Source: RZYP01 sp050256135 (GTDB lineage Bacteria; Bacillota; Negativicutes; Acidaminococcales; Acidaminococcaceae). Taken from it: 5,657 nt of DNA. Location of the stretch: the NCBI GenBank assembly GCA_050256135.1, contig JBFWIF010000118.1, forward strand, positions 1 through 5,657, given 5' to 3'. The position numbers were made by a program, and so were the translations under genes. Shown here in pieces: positions 1 through 5,604 of this stretch; the first letter of the stretch is position 1, and every line of letters starts with the position of its first letter. The notes below the pieces were generated by a model. The model saw only the letters and a program-made list of their open reading frames with translations. It was not told where the DNA came from and did no database searches.

Positions 1-97
1 GCGTACGTAACACATACTCCCAAGTTGTTTGTTGGGCAAAGATATTTACTGCTGCTTGTAAAAATAAAATCGCGAAAATGTATCTTATCGTATTCAT
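1..97 (-). CDS. N-terminus of a third T9SS-cargo-like secreted protein (T3), cut by the window edge
   Basis: Reading leftward from an ATG at 97-95 gives 32 open codons up to the edge of the window. The start, MNTIRYIFAILFLQAAVNIF, is a signal peptide, followed by AQQTTWEYVLRT. T1 begins MNTLKYI and, after its own signal peptide, reads AQQTTWEFVHRT, so this is clearly the start of another paralog of that family, with cleavage expected next to the AQQ. The plus-strand bases 20-33 are almost the same as 4471-4484 in T1. The gene begins 19 bases after the T2 stop codon, with no promoter visible between them, so it is probably co-transcribed with T2. No lipoprotein gene precedes it, unlike T1 and T2. 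Its rest, including any sorting domain, lies outside the window, so I cannot say whether it is intact. The family and start are seen directly; the function is unknown. Confidence 0.85.
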   Translation of the reverse strand, partial: MNTIRYIFAILFLQAAVNIFAQQTTWEYVLRT

Positions 98-116
98 TAT
101 ATATTGATTAGGTTTC

Positions 117-375
117 TTACATTTTCATCCACTTCCCGCTTTCCAGCAAACCCGTATCAGCACTCAATCTGTAAATATAGGTACCTGAAGGCAAATGATC
201 CACAGCTATGCGGCTTTCCTTTTGGTGGAGTTGTTGGTTGAGCATGAGCCTGCCGTTGGCATCAAAAAGCTCCAGCAAAGCCGTGGGGTGCTGCACGGCC
301 AGTCGAACCTGTAAGGCATCCGTACCGGGATTGGGATATACGATGGCTTCGTGCATGCGGGTTTCGGGCAGTTCG
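117..375 (-). repeat. Conserved 3' block of the cargo gene, copy in T2
   Basis: This block aligns without gaps to 3087-3345 (offset 2970), with about 11 mismatches by hand count (about 96% identity). It covers the stop codon and the sorting-domain coding sequence. Identity is lost at once on the stop-codon side. On the other side, similarity falls off gradually into the diverged body of the gene. Silent sites are also conserved, which points to recent duplication or gene conversion rather than protein-level selection alone. Confidence 0.9.
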
Positions 376-1586
376 TTGTTGCCAACCAGCAAGCCTTCGC
401 TGTTGAGCTTGAGTAGTATTATATCAGTTTGGTTGGTTGTGGAATTCTGATAATCATATTTCCATCCCCCGATAAGGCAACCACCATCATGCGTAGAAAT
501 TATTTTTCCCATTACGTAATAGGCGTCACCACCATAAAATCTCTCCCATCTAACATCAAGCAGGCTATCAGTTTGAAGAACTATAAACCAAGAAGCTTGT
601 TGAGCAAAATATGGATTTTGTACTGACAGGTTTCTCGTGGCTCCAATAAAGATGGAATCCTTGTTGTTAAAGTCAATACTTTCTTTAAATGCAGGAAAGT
701 CAATAGTATCAGAAATATGCCAGTGTTTCGAGATACTTCCGGTCGTGTCAAACGGGTGGAGCTGTTTGTTATAGCCCAAATTAATATTTGATTGTTGTTT
801 TAAAATTTTCCCTACAGAATAAAAAGAGGTATCACTGTCCCATTTTGCATCAAAACTTCCTGGTGTATAGGATGGAATAGGATAGTTGTTGATGAGTAAT
901 AAGTCAGAATCAAAATGGTAATATCTTCTTTTCAAGACATCCACAACCCAATATTCGTTGGAGGTAAGTTTATGAAACCTTTGAAAATAACCATTCTGAG
1001 CTTGCTCTGAAAATACAATTGCATTTATGCTGTCGAATTCATGACTAAAAGTATAAAAAAATGGACTGCCCCATGGATTATCCTCAATATGGTATGAACC
1101 GCCAATAATAAACTCATCCCGGGCTGCTGTCGCGTGTAATGCAAACAAGCTGTTTGATTCAGGGAAATCATAAAACGAAGAATCTAGCAGATTTAAACTA
1201 ATGTCCATTTTATAAAATGCAATACCCGCTTGTCTGTGTTGCTGTTCTTTATTTGAGTAAGAACCAATAAGATAAATTAAATTCGTTGAGTCAAAAATAT
1301 TGTTGATATGCAGATCCCTGTTTAAGTGGCTAATATGATTTTCAAATAAAACATCTCCTTCGCTACTTAGCAAAATTACTGAAGCAACACCATCATTTTC
1401 TGGTGCTGAGTGAACCGTAGTGTAGGTTAAGATAAATCTATTATCCTGTGTTTGTAATATATCATTAAAATATTCATTTTCAGGCGTTTTAATATTAAAT
1501 TTCCAAGATGTTCGTTGGGAATACAGGCTAACTCGGAATGCCAAAATAAAGATTAATAATAAATTACAATAGTATAACTTTTTCAT
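117..1586 (-). CDS. T9SS type A sorting domain-containing secreted protein (T2), function unknown
   Basis: The protein has 489 residues from the ATG at 1586. The frame stays open to a TTG at 1622, but the ATG start gives a clean signal peptide (MKKLYYCNLLLIFILAF, ending near LYSQ at residues 21-24), so I prefer it. The middle has weakly repeated strand-rich segments of the type 'sxDGG-x-x-x-G ... D-I-I-L-L-K-L-N-x-x-G' (about 366-400), suggesting a beta-propeller or similar beta-repeat fold; this is inference. Motifs shared with T1 are WDSDTSFY (249-256), FDTTG (279-283), NKDSIFIG (308-315) and VRWERFYGG (345-353). The C-terminus is a typical type A sorting domain: VYPNPG (416-421), ELFDANGR, LPSGTYIYRL (465-474) and final GKWMKM. 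In that family the domain directs passage through the T9SS outer-membrane channel and is then usually removed. The gene follows lipoprotein L2 after a 170-base spacer with a large inverted repeat. Its last 259 bases nearly match T1, while the N-terminal part has diverged strongly. The specific role is unknown. Confidence 0.9.
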   Translation of the reverse strand: MKKLYYCNLLLIFILAFRVSLYSQRTSWKFNIKTPENEYFNDILQTQDNRFILTYTTVHSAPENDGVASVILLSSEGDVLFENHISHLNRDLHINNIFDSTNLIYLIGSYSNKEQQHRQAGIAFYKMDISLNLLDSSFYDFPESNSLFALHATAARDEFIIGGSYHIEDNPWGSPFFYTFSHEFDSINAIVFSEQAQNGYFQRFHKLTSNEYWVVDVLKRRYYHFDSDLLLINNYPIPSYTPGSFDAKWDSDTSFYSVGKILKQQSNINLGYNKQLHPFDTTGSISKHWHISDTIDFPAFKESIDFNNKDSIFIGATRNLSVQNPYFAQQASWFIVLQTDSLLDVRWERFYGGDAYYVMGKIISTHDGGCLIGGWKYDYQNSTTNQTDIILLKLNSEGLLVGNNELPETRMHEAIVYPNPGTDALQVRLAVQHPTALLELFDANGRLMLNQQLHQKESRIAVDHLPSGTYIYRLSADTGLLESGKWMKM

Positions 1587-1639
1587 CTTTTTGAAAGGTT
1601 GTGTTTTTCGAAAATAATACAATATTAATAAAAATTATA

Positions 1640-1741
1640 AGAGGGTGGTTTTCAAAATCAAGTAGATTTTGAGTATTAACAAAACTTCAAGAATAAGAAA
1701 TAGCGAATGTTTTGGATACTATATTTTAAAAACCACCCTCT
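1640..1741 (-). promoter_or_regulatory. Large inverted repeat with branched-structure potential in the L2-T2 spacer
   Basis: Bases 1640-1652 and 1729-1741 form a perfect 13-bp inverted repeat containing the core GGGTGGTTTT/AAAACCACCC. The 76-base interior can itself pair: 1652-1659 with 1665-1672 (TCAAAATC/GATTTTGA, 5-base loop), and 1680-1685 with 1709-1714 (CAAAAC/GTTTTG), extended by AGTAT (1672-1676) with ATACT (1716-1720). Together these could make a three-way junction in RNA or single-stranded DNA; base 1672 is shared by the two inner arms, so one arm would be a pair shorter. On the transcribed minus strand the closing stem is followed by ATAATTTTTATT, so partial termination is possible, though the loop is long for a simple intrinsic terminator. 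It lies 15 bases after the L2 stop and 53 bases before the T2 start. A processing or stability element, or a small inserted element, are alternatives. The pairing is seen; the function is inference. Confidence 0.55.
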
Positions 1742-1756
1742 ATTTTAAAAATAACG

Positions 1757-2728
1757 TTAGTCTGTTTCTTGCCCGGCAATGACCTTTACACCATAGCTTA
1801 CAGTATAAAAGTGAAAGTGCCAGGATCTATCCTCGCCTCCCGGAATCAATTCATCCAGAATACTAACGTGAGAAAAACCCAAGCCTGGAGGTCTTAAGCC
1901 TTCACTAATATCATTAATTATTAAATGCGATTGTTCAAGATAGTAATTTAATGTATCAGATGCTAGACAATTATTTTCTGGATAGTTCCATCCTACGTAT
2001 AAGCGACTATCATAAACAAAACCATCTGTTGTTCGTGATATTATATCAGTATATATATATGGTTGCGCAGGTTTTACATCAGGATGATTTAGTTTTCGAG
2101 TTAACTCATCTGATGCATCTGAGATTCCTATCATTGTTCCATCACATTTACCCAAAGGAGGATATCCAGATTCTTGATTAAGTGTACCCCAATACCAATC
2201 ATCTCCATTTTGAAATGGTAAATATGTTCCTGCTATCAACTTAAGGCCAATCACTCTTTTTACACTTAAATAAGCGGTATTGCCCTCAATGCTGTCCAGG
2301 GCTACATCGGTAAGCTTTAGCTTGTCGTCTGTAGGATCCAGGTTTGCGAGTTCTGTTTCAAGATCAGTCTGCATACTGCTAAATAAAGCAGCTGCGTCCT
2401 GCATGCTGAGGTTGCCGTTGTCGAGCGTGGCAGTGTAAGTAGTTTTACTCACCACAAAATTCTCATACACCAAATCAGGACGGGCATGGTTGTAGTTTTC
2501 CAGTGCTTCGGTGTACCAAACCAGCGAATCAAGGCTAATGTTTTCGCCTGATTTGAAATTGCCAGTAAGCTTCGCGTCAAAAGCCTCAATGCGTTGGATA
2601 ATTTGTTGGCTTTTTTCGAGCTGGGCTTGATCCATGGGATTGGTCATGGGTTCCTGTTCTTTTTTACAACTGTAAACAAACAGTGCAAGGAGTGGAATTA
2701 TTATCCATAAACGAGATATTTTTTTCAT
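1757..2728 (-). CDS. Putative outer-membrane lipoprotein (L2), function unknown
   Basis: The protein has 323 residues and starts at an ATG in an A-rich context. A short basic and hydrophobic signal peptide (MKKISRLWIIIPLLALFVYS) ends at Cys21, the likely lipidated residue. KKEQE follows directly, resembling the acidic/lysine surface-export signals described for Bacteroidota lipoproteins, so surface exposure is possible but inferred. Residues 33-60 look helical and charged. Residues 1-155 are almost identical to L1 (6 differences). The rest is diverged but homologous, sharing RV-x-G, DDW-x-WGT (176-182), CDGT-x-x-G-x-SD-x-SDEL-x-R-x-LN (195-214), a second cysteine in the context CL (254), RPPGL (279-283) and YG-x-KV near the end. 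No catalytic motif was recognised. A predicted Bacteroidota promoter about 310 bases upstream gives a long leader, and T2 follows after a structured spacer. I do not recognise a named family. Confidence 0.88.
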   Translation of the reverse strand: MKKISRLWIIIPLLALFVYSCKKEQEPMTNPMDQAQLEKSQQIIQRIEAFDAKLTGNFKSGENISLDSLVWYTEALENYNHARPDLVYENFVVSKTTYTATLDNGNLSMQDAAALFSSMQTDLETELANLDPTDDKLKLTDVALDSIEGNTAYLSVKRVIGLKLIAGTYLPFQNGDDWYWGTLNQESGYPPLGKCDGTMIGISDASDELTRKLNHPDVKPAQPYIYTDIISRTTDGFVYDSRLYVGWNYPENNCLASDTLNYYLEQSHLIINDISEGLRPPGLGFSHVSILDELIPGGEDRSWHFHFYTVSYGVKVIAGQETD

Positions 2729-2781
2729 TTCATTATGTTTTTATTGATTAATTGAGTTGGCCTGACATATATTTGCTGGTG
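2263..2781 (-). repeat. Conserved 5' block of the lipoprotein gene, copy in L2
   Basis: This block aligns without gaps to 5139-5657 (offset 2876), with about 23 mismatches in 519 bases by hand count (about 96%). It includes 53 bases upstream of the start codon, identical in both copies, and the first 155 codons. The match ends abruptly at codon 155 on the gene side. On the upstream side the second copy runs off the window, so the true length is unknown. Confidence 0.92.
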
Positions 2782-3033
2782 ATTGCTGCGGCCCAACAGA
2801 CCTAAAAGAATTGACATAACGGCAACAGCTCAACCCAATGAAATTGTTTTTGCCGAGCTTGTAGAGGTTTTGTGGGTGCGCAACATGTGCGGCTGGCTGC
2901 CACTTTGCATAAACATCCCATAAATCATCAACCAACCTTATGCCACATGCCCGTAAATCTGGTTTAGCTGGGGGGGGTATAAAACATTGGTTGTCAATTT
3001 ATTAAACATTTTTTGAGAATGGGTTTTTTATGT
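2729..3033 (-). promoter_or_regulatory. Long 5' leader of L2, with GC-richer segment and C8 tract
   Basis: About 305 bases separate the predicted transcription start from the L2 start codon, with no convincing gene in them. An open frame at 2935-2741 starts with TTG and has no recognisable features. Bases 2782-2910 are about half G+C, clearly richer than the flanks. Pairing segments include CGGCAA/TTGCCG (2820-2825 with 2850-2855) and GTGG/CCAC (2872-2875 with 2900-2903) enclosing an imperfect GCGCA/TGTGC stem. Bases 2970-2977 are eight G on the plus strand, eight C in the transcript. The part nearest the gene (2729-2781) is identical upstream of L1, so the leader is probably shared by both modules. 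It could be a regulatory leader or a dispersed intergenic repeat. I recognise no known riboswitch class. Confidence 0.4.
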
Positions 3034-3038
3034 TATGC

Positions 3039-3069
3039 CAAAAGTAAACTATTTTTTTGGAACAACAAA
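3039..3069 (-). promoter_or_regulatory. Bacteroidota-type promoter for the L2-T2-T3 unit
   Basis: On the minus strand, TTTG at 3069-3066 is followed after exactly 19 bases by TACTTTTG at 3046-3039. This matches the established Bacteroidota housekeeping consensus TTTG-N19-TAnnTTTG at every fixed position. It begins 17 bases past the T1 stop codon, pointing toward L2, with transcription expected to start near 3030-3035. It implies that L2-T2-T3 can be transcribed independently of L1-T1. Confidence 0.7.
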
Positions 3070-3086
3070 TTTCTGAAAAGTTCAAC

Positions 3087-3345
3087 TTACATTTTCATCC
3101 ACTTCCCGTTCTCCAGCAAACCCGTATCAGCACTCAATCTGTAAATATAGGTACCTGAAGGCAAATGATCCACAGCTATGCGGCTTTCTTTTTGGTAGAG
3201 TTGTTGGTTGAGCATGAGCCTGCCATTGGTATCAAACAGCTCAAGCAGGGCTGTGGGGTGCTGCACGGCCAGTCGAACCTGTAAGGCATCCGTACCGGGA
3301 TTGGGATATACGATGGCTTCGTGCATGCGGGTTTCGGGCAGTTCG
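3087..3345 (-). repeat. Conserved 3' block of the cargo gene, copy in T1
   Basis: This is the partner of 117-375 and encodes the sorting domain and stop codon. The DNA past the stop codon is unlike that past T2: here the next unit's promoter follows, whereas after T2 another cargo gene (T3) begins. Most of the differences between the copies cluster in a short stretch around 3221-3253, within otherwise identical sequence. Confidence 0.9.
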
Positions 3346-4550
3346 TGGTCTCCTACCAGCAGGCCTTCGCTGTTAAGTTTGAGGACGATGATATCGGTTT
3401 GGGGTACGGGATCGTTCATATAATCGTAGCGTGTGCCTGCTACCAGACAGCCGCCATCGCGTGTGGCGATTAGGTTGGTCATCAAATAATTGGCATTGCC
3501 ACCATAAAACCTTTCCCAACGCACATTAAGCAGGCTGTCGGTTTGCAGGATAACAAACCAGGTGGGCACGGGTTGTTGGCCGGGATCAAGTGCATAAGGC
3601 ATATTGTGAGTGCCGCCGATGAAGATGGAATCCTTGTTTTGAAAATCTATGCCATTGGACCATGCCGGAAAATCCAGGGTATCAGCTTCACCCCAGGAGT
3701 TGAACTGGTATCCGGTGGTATCGAAATAATGAGGTTGCCGGAGAAAACCTAAATTATGATAATTTCCGGGCATATGATCTCCCATCAAATAGAATGAGGT
3801 ATCACTGTCCCATTTAACTCCGAAATTAGATGTAATTCGTTCCGGCACCTTTTGCTCTTCCACTAAATTAAATGCTGAATCAAAAATTTGGTATTTATTA
3901 TGCAGTAAATTTAAGCCCCAATAAGTATTGTTGTCAATCTTTTTCAAGTGTGAATAAGCTGCCGGAAATTGATCAATTAGTCGTTCTTTAATGATATTGA
4001 AATTAGAATCTGTTTCAATTAGATAGGTATGAAATATTGCTACACCTATGGTTACGCCTAAGTTTAAAAATATATCTCCATTTGATGCTCTATATGCTGC
4101 ACTTCCATAAATACTATAATTACTATCAGCCAGATACTCTGCATAATCAATTAATGATAGATTACTGTTCATTGTGTTTAGTTGTAATCCTCCATTTAAA
4201 TGGGGTGGTTCTAAGTCACGAAAAAGTGTAAGAAGGATATATTGTTCATCGTTTTTTTTTATCAGTGTTGAACCCTGAGATATTCTACCGGGTAGCGTAA
4301 AGACTATAGAATCAACAAAGTTTCCATATTTATCCAGTTTAAAAACTAATGACTTATAGGAAGAATTCTGTCCGACTGCTATAGTTCTTCCTATTACGAA
4401 AACAGAACCATCAAAATGCTCAGCCAAATCAATAGATTCTTCATCCATTTCGAGAGTGCGATGCACAAATTCCCAAGTTGTTTGCTGGGCGCAAGTCATA
4501 GCCGAGGTATGAATAAGTATAGCCGTTACTATATATTTTAGTGTATTCAT
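3087..4550 (-). CDS. T9SS type A sorting domain-containing secreted protein (T1), function unknown
   Basis: The protein has 487 residues and starts at an ATG with the signal peptide MNTLKYIVTAILIHTSAMTC, followed by AQQTTWEF, where signal peptidase I cleavage is likely. A cysteine at residue 20 also allows a weak lipobox reading, which I think less likely. The body has strand-loop segments typical of beta-propeller-like repeats, such as VFKLDKYGNF (69-78), WFVILQTDSLL (331-341), ATRDGGCLVAGT (362-373) and DIIVLKLNSEG (386-396). Motifs shared with T2 include KWDSDTSFY, FDTTG, NKDSIFIG and RWERFYGG (344-351). The C-terminal sorting domain occupies about 411-487, with YPNPG (415-419), LELFDTNGR, LPSGTYIYRL (463-472) and final GKWMKM, and should direct export by the T9SS. 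The gene lies 52 bases after L1, with a hairpin between, probably in one operon. A run of nine A in the coding strand at codons 97-100 could slip. The precise role is unknown. Confidence 0.9.
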   Translation of the reverse strand: MNTLKYIVTAILIHTSAMTCAQQTTWEFVHRTLEMDEESIDLAEHFDGSVFVIGRTIAVGQNSSYKSLVFKLDKYGNFVDSIVFTLPGRISQGSTLIKKNDEQYILLTLFRDLEPPHLNGGLQLNTMNSNLSLIDYAEYLADSNYSIYGSAAYRASNGDIFLNLGVTIGVAIFHTYLIETDSNFNIIKERLIDQFPAAYSHLKKIDNNTYWGLNLLHNKYQIFDSAFNLVEEQKVPERITSNFGVKWDSDTSFYLMGDHMPGNYHNLGFLRQPHYFDTTGYQFNSWGEADTLDFPAWSNGIDFQNKDSIFIGGTHNMPYALDPGQQPVPTWFVILQTDSLLNVRWERFYGGNANYLMTNLIATRDGGCLVAGTRYDYMNDPVPQTDIIVLKLNSEGLLVGDHELPETRMHEAIVYPNPGTDALQVRLAVQHPTALLELFDTNGRLMLNQQLYQKESRIAVDHLPSGTYIYRLSADTGLLENGKWMKM

Positions 4551-4567
4551 TTTACATCTTATAAAAT

Positions 4568-4592
4568 GGGTGGTTCCATATTAGAACCACCC
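4568..4592 (-). terminator. Hairpin in the L1-T1 spacer, terminator-like or processing stem
   Basis: GGGTGGTTC (4568-4576) and GAACCACCC (4584-4592) form a perfect 9-bp stem with a 7-base loop. It lies 10 bases past the L1 stop codon and 17 bases before the T1 start. On the transcribed strand it is followed by ATTTTAT, a weak U-rich tail, so partial termination or 3'-end stabilisation of the L1 message is plausible, giving less cargo than lipoprotein. The stem core is the same as in the L2-T2 spacer, with the last pair swapped (C-G here, T-A there). Its position inside an apparent operon argues against full termination. Confidence 0.55.
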
Positions 4593-4602
4593 GTGTTGTA
4601 AA

Positions 4603-5604
4603 CTAATCCTCTATTGGCCTAAGTACTTTTGTGCCATAAGTTGCATCATACATATGCAGTAGATGAGATCTAAAATTCCAACTCATAAACTCATCTCGAA
4701 TGATTACGTTACTAAGTTCCAAACCTTGCGGCCTAACTCCTCCTTGACCATTATAACTATAAAGAATTGAATGAGCATTGGTCAACTGTTGAGTTAATGC
4801 TTCATTTATAAGGCAATACTCCCAACTGTAATCTGGCTGTTCATCATGAATGATAAATAATAGCGGATCATCGTTGCCATCTTTCCATTCAATGCCACTA
4901 ATATCTTCAATCGTAACCACATCCACTATGACAAACTGCTGATCAAAAGCAAAATTTGGATTATTAAGCCTGCGTTCCAACTCATCTGAACCATCAGAAA
5001 CGCCAACCATTGTTCCATCACATCTTCCTGCTGGTGGGTCGCCATACAAGGTTTGTTCAACAGTTCCCCAAATCCAGTCGTCATCTTCTTCAAATTCGTC
5101 ATACAGCACAGCAATATTGATACCAAACACCCTGCTAGCACTTAAATAAGCGGTATTGCCTTCAATGCTGTCCAAGGCTACATCGGTAAGCTTTAGCTTG
5201 TCGTTTGTAGGATCCAGGTTGGCGAGTTCTGTTTCTAGATCAGTCTGCATACTGCTATATAAAGCAGCTGCGTCCTGCATGCTGAGGTTGCCGTTGTCGA
5301 GGGTAACCGTATAAGTGGTTTTGTTTACCACAAAATTCTCATACGCCAAATCGGGGCGGGCATGGTTGTAGTTTTCCAGCGCTTCGGTGTACCAAACCAG
5401 CGAATCAAGGCTAATGTTTTCGCCTGATTTGAAATTGCCAGTAAGCTTCGCATCAAAAGCCTCAATGCGTTGGATAATTTGTTGGCTTTTTTCGAGCTGG
5501 GCTTGATCAACGGGATTGGTCATGGGTTCTTGTTCTTTTTTACAACTGTAAACAAACAGTGCAAGGAGTGGAATTATTATCCATAAACGAGATATTTTTT
5601 TCAT
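4603..5604 (-). CDS. Putative outer-membrane lipoprotein (L1), function unknown
   Basis: The protein has 333 residues and is a paralog of L2 with the same lipoprotein signal peptide, Cys21 and KKEQE stretch. Residues 1-155 differ from L2 at six positions (V32, A87, N94, V100, Y116 and N134). From residue 156 the sequences diverge and L1 is 10 residues longer, mainly through an acidic insertion around 233-262. Conserved points remain: DDW-x-WGT (175-181), CDGTMVGVSDGSDELERRLN (195-214), a second cysteine in YCL (264), RPQGL (291-295) and YGTKV (323-327). The two conserved cysteines might form a disulfide after export; that is inference. No enzyme signature was found. Its promoter should lie beyond the right edge, because the 53 bases upstream of the start are identical to the leader of L2. 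T1 follows after a 52-base spacer. Alternatives such as a binding or adhesin-like surface protein cannot be told apart from sequence alone. Confidence 0.88.
   Translation of the reverse strand: MKKISRLWIIIPLLALFVYSCKKEQEPMTNPVDQAQLEKSQQIIQRIEAFDAKLTGNFKSGENISLDSLVWYTEALENYNHARPDLAYENFVVNKTTYTVTLDNGNLSMQDAAALYSSMQTDLETELANLDPTNDKLKLTDVALDSIEGNTAYLSASRVFGINIAVLYDEFEEDDDWIWGTVEQTLYGDPPAGRCDGTMVGVSDGSDELERRLNNPNFAFDQQFVIVDVVTIEDISGIEWKDGNDDPLLFIIHDEQPDYSWEYCLINEALTQQLTNAHSILYSYNGQGGVRPQGLELSNVIIRDEFMSWNFRSHLLHMYDATYGTKVLRPIED

Noticed and set aside
208..450. Plus-strand open frame opposite the sorting domain of T2, with a similar one opposite T1 at 3208-3423
   Set aside because: The two resemble each other only because the underlying T9SS sorting-domain DNA is duplicated; they are antisense shadows of clear genes.
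1587..1622. Longer T2 start giving 12 extra residues
   Set aside because: The upstream codon is TTG, and the extra residues put a charged stretch before an otherwise complete signal peptide that begins at the ATG at 1586.
1640..1760. Integron attC-like recombination site
   Set aside because: The inverted repeat is of suitable size and GTTAG occurs next to it, but properly placed paired core sites are not visible and no integrase is present in the window.
2741..2935. 64-codon open frame on the minus strand in the leader of L2
   Set aside because: It starts with TTG, has no recognisable domain or signal, and lies within the predicted untranslated leader, so it is more likely a chance frame in a GC-richer intergenic block.
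4203..4210. Third GGGTGGTT copy inside the T1 gene
   Set aside because: It has no paired AACCACCC nearby and is explained by the coding sequence for Glu-Pro-Pro-His, so it is probably chance.
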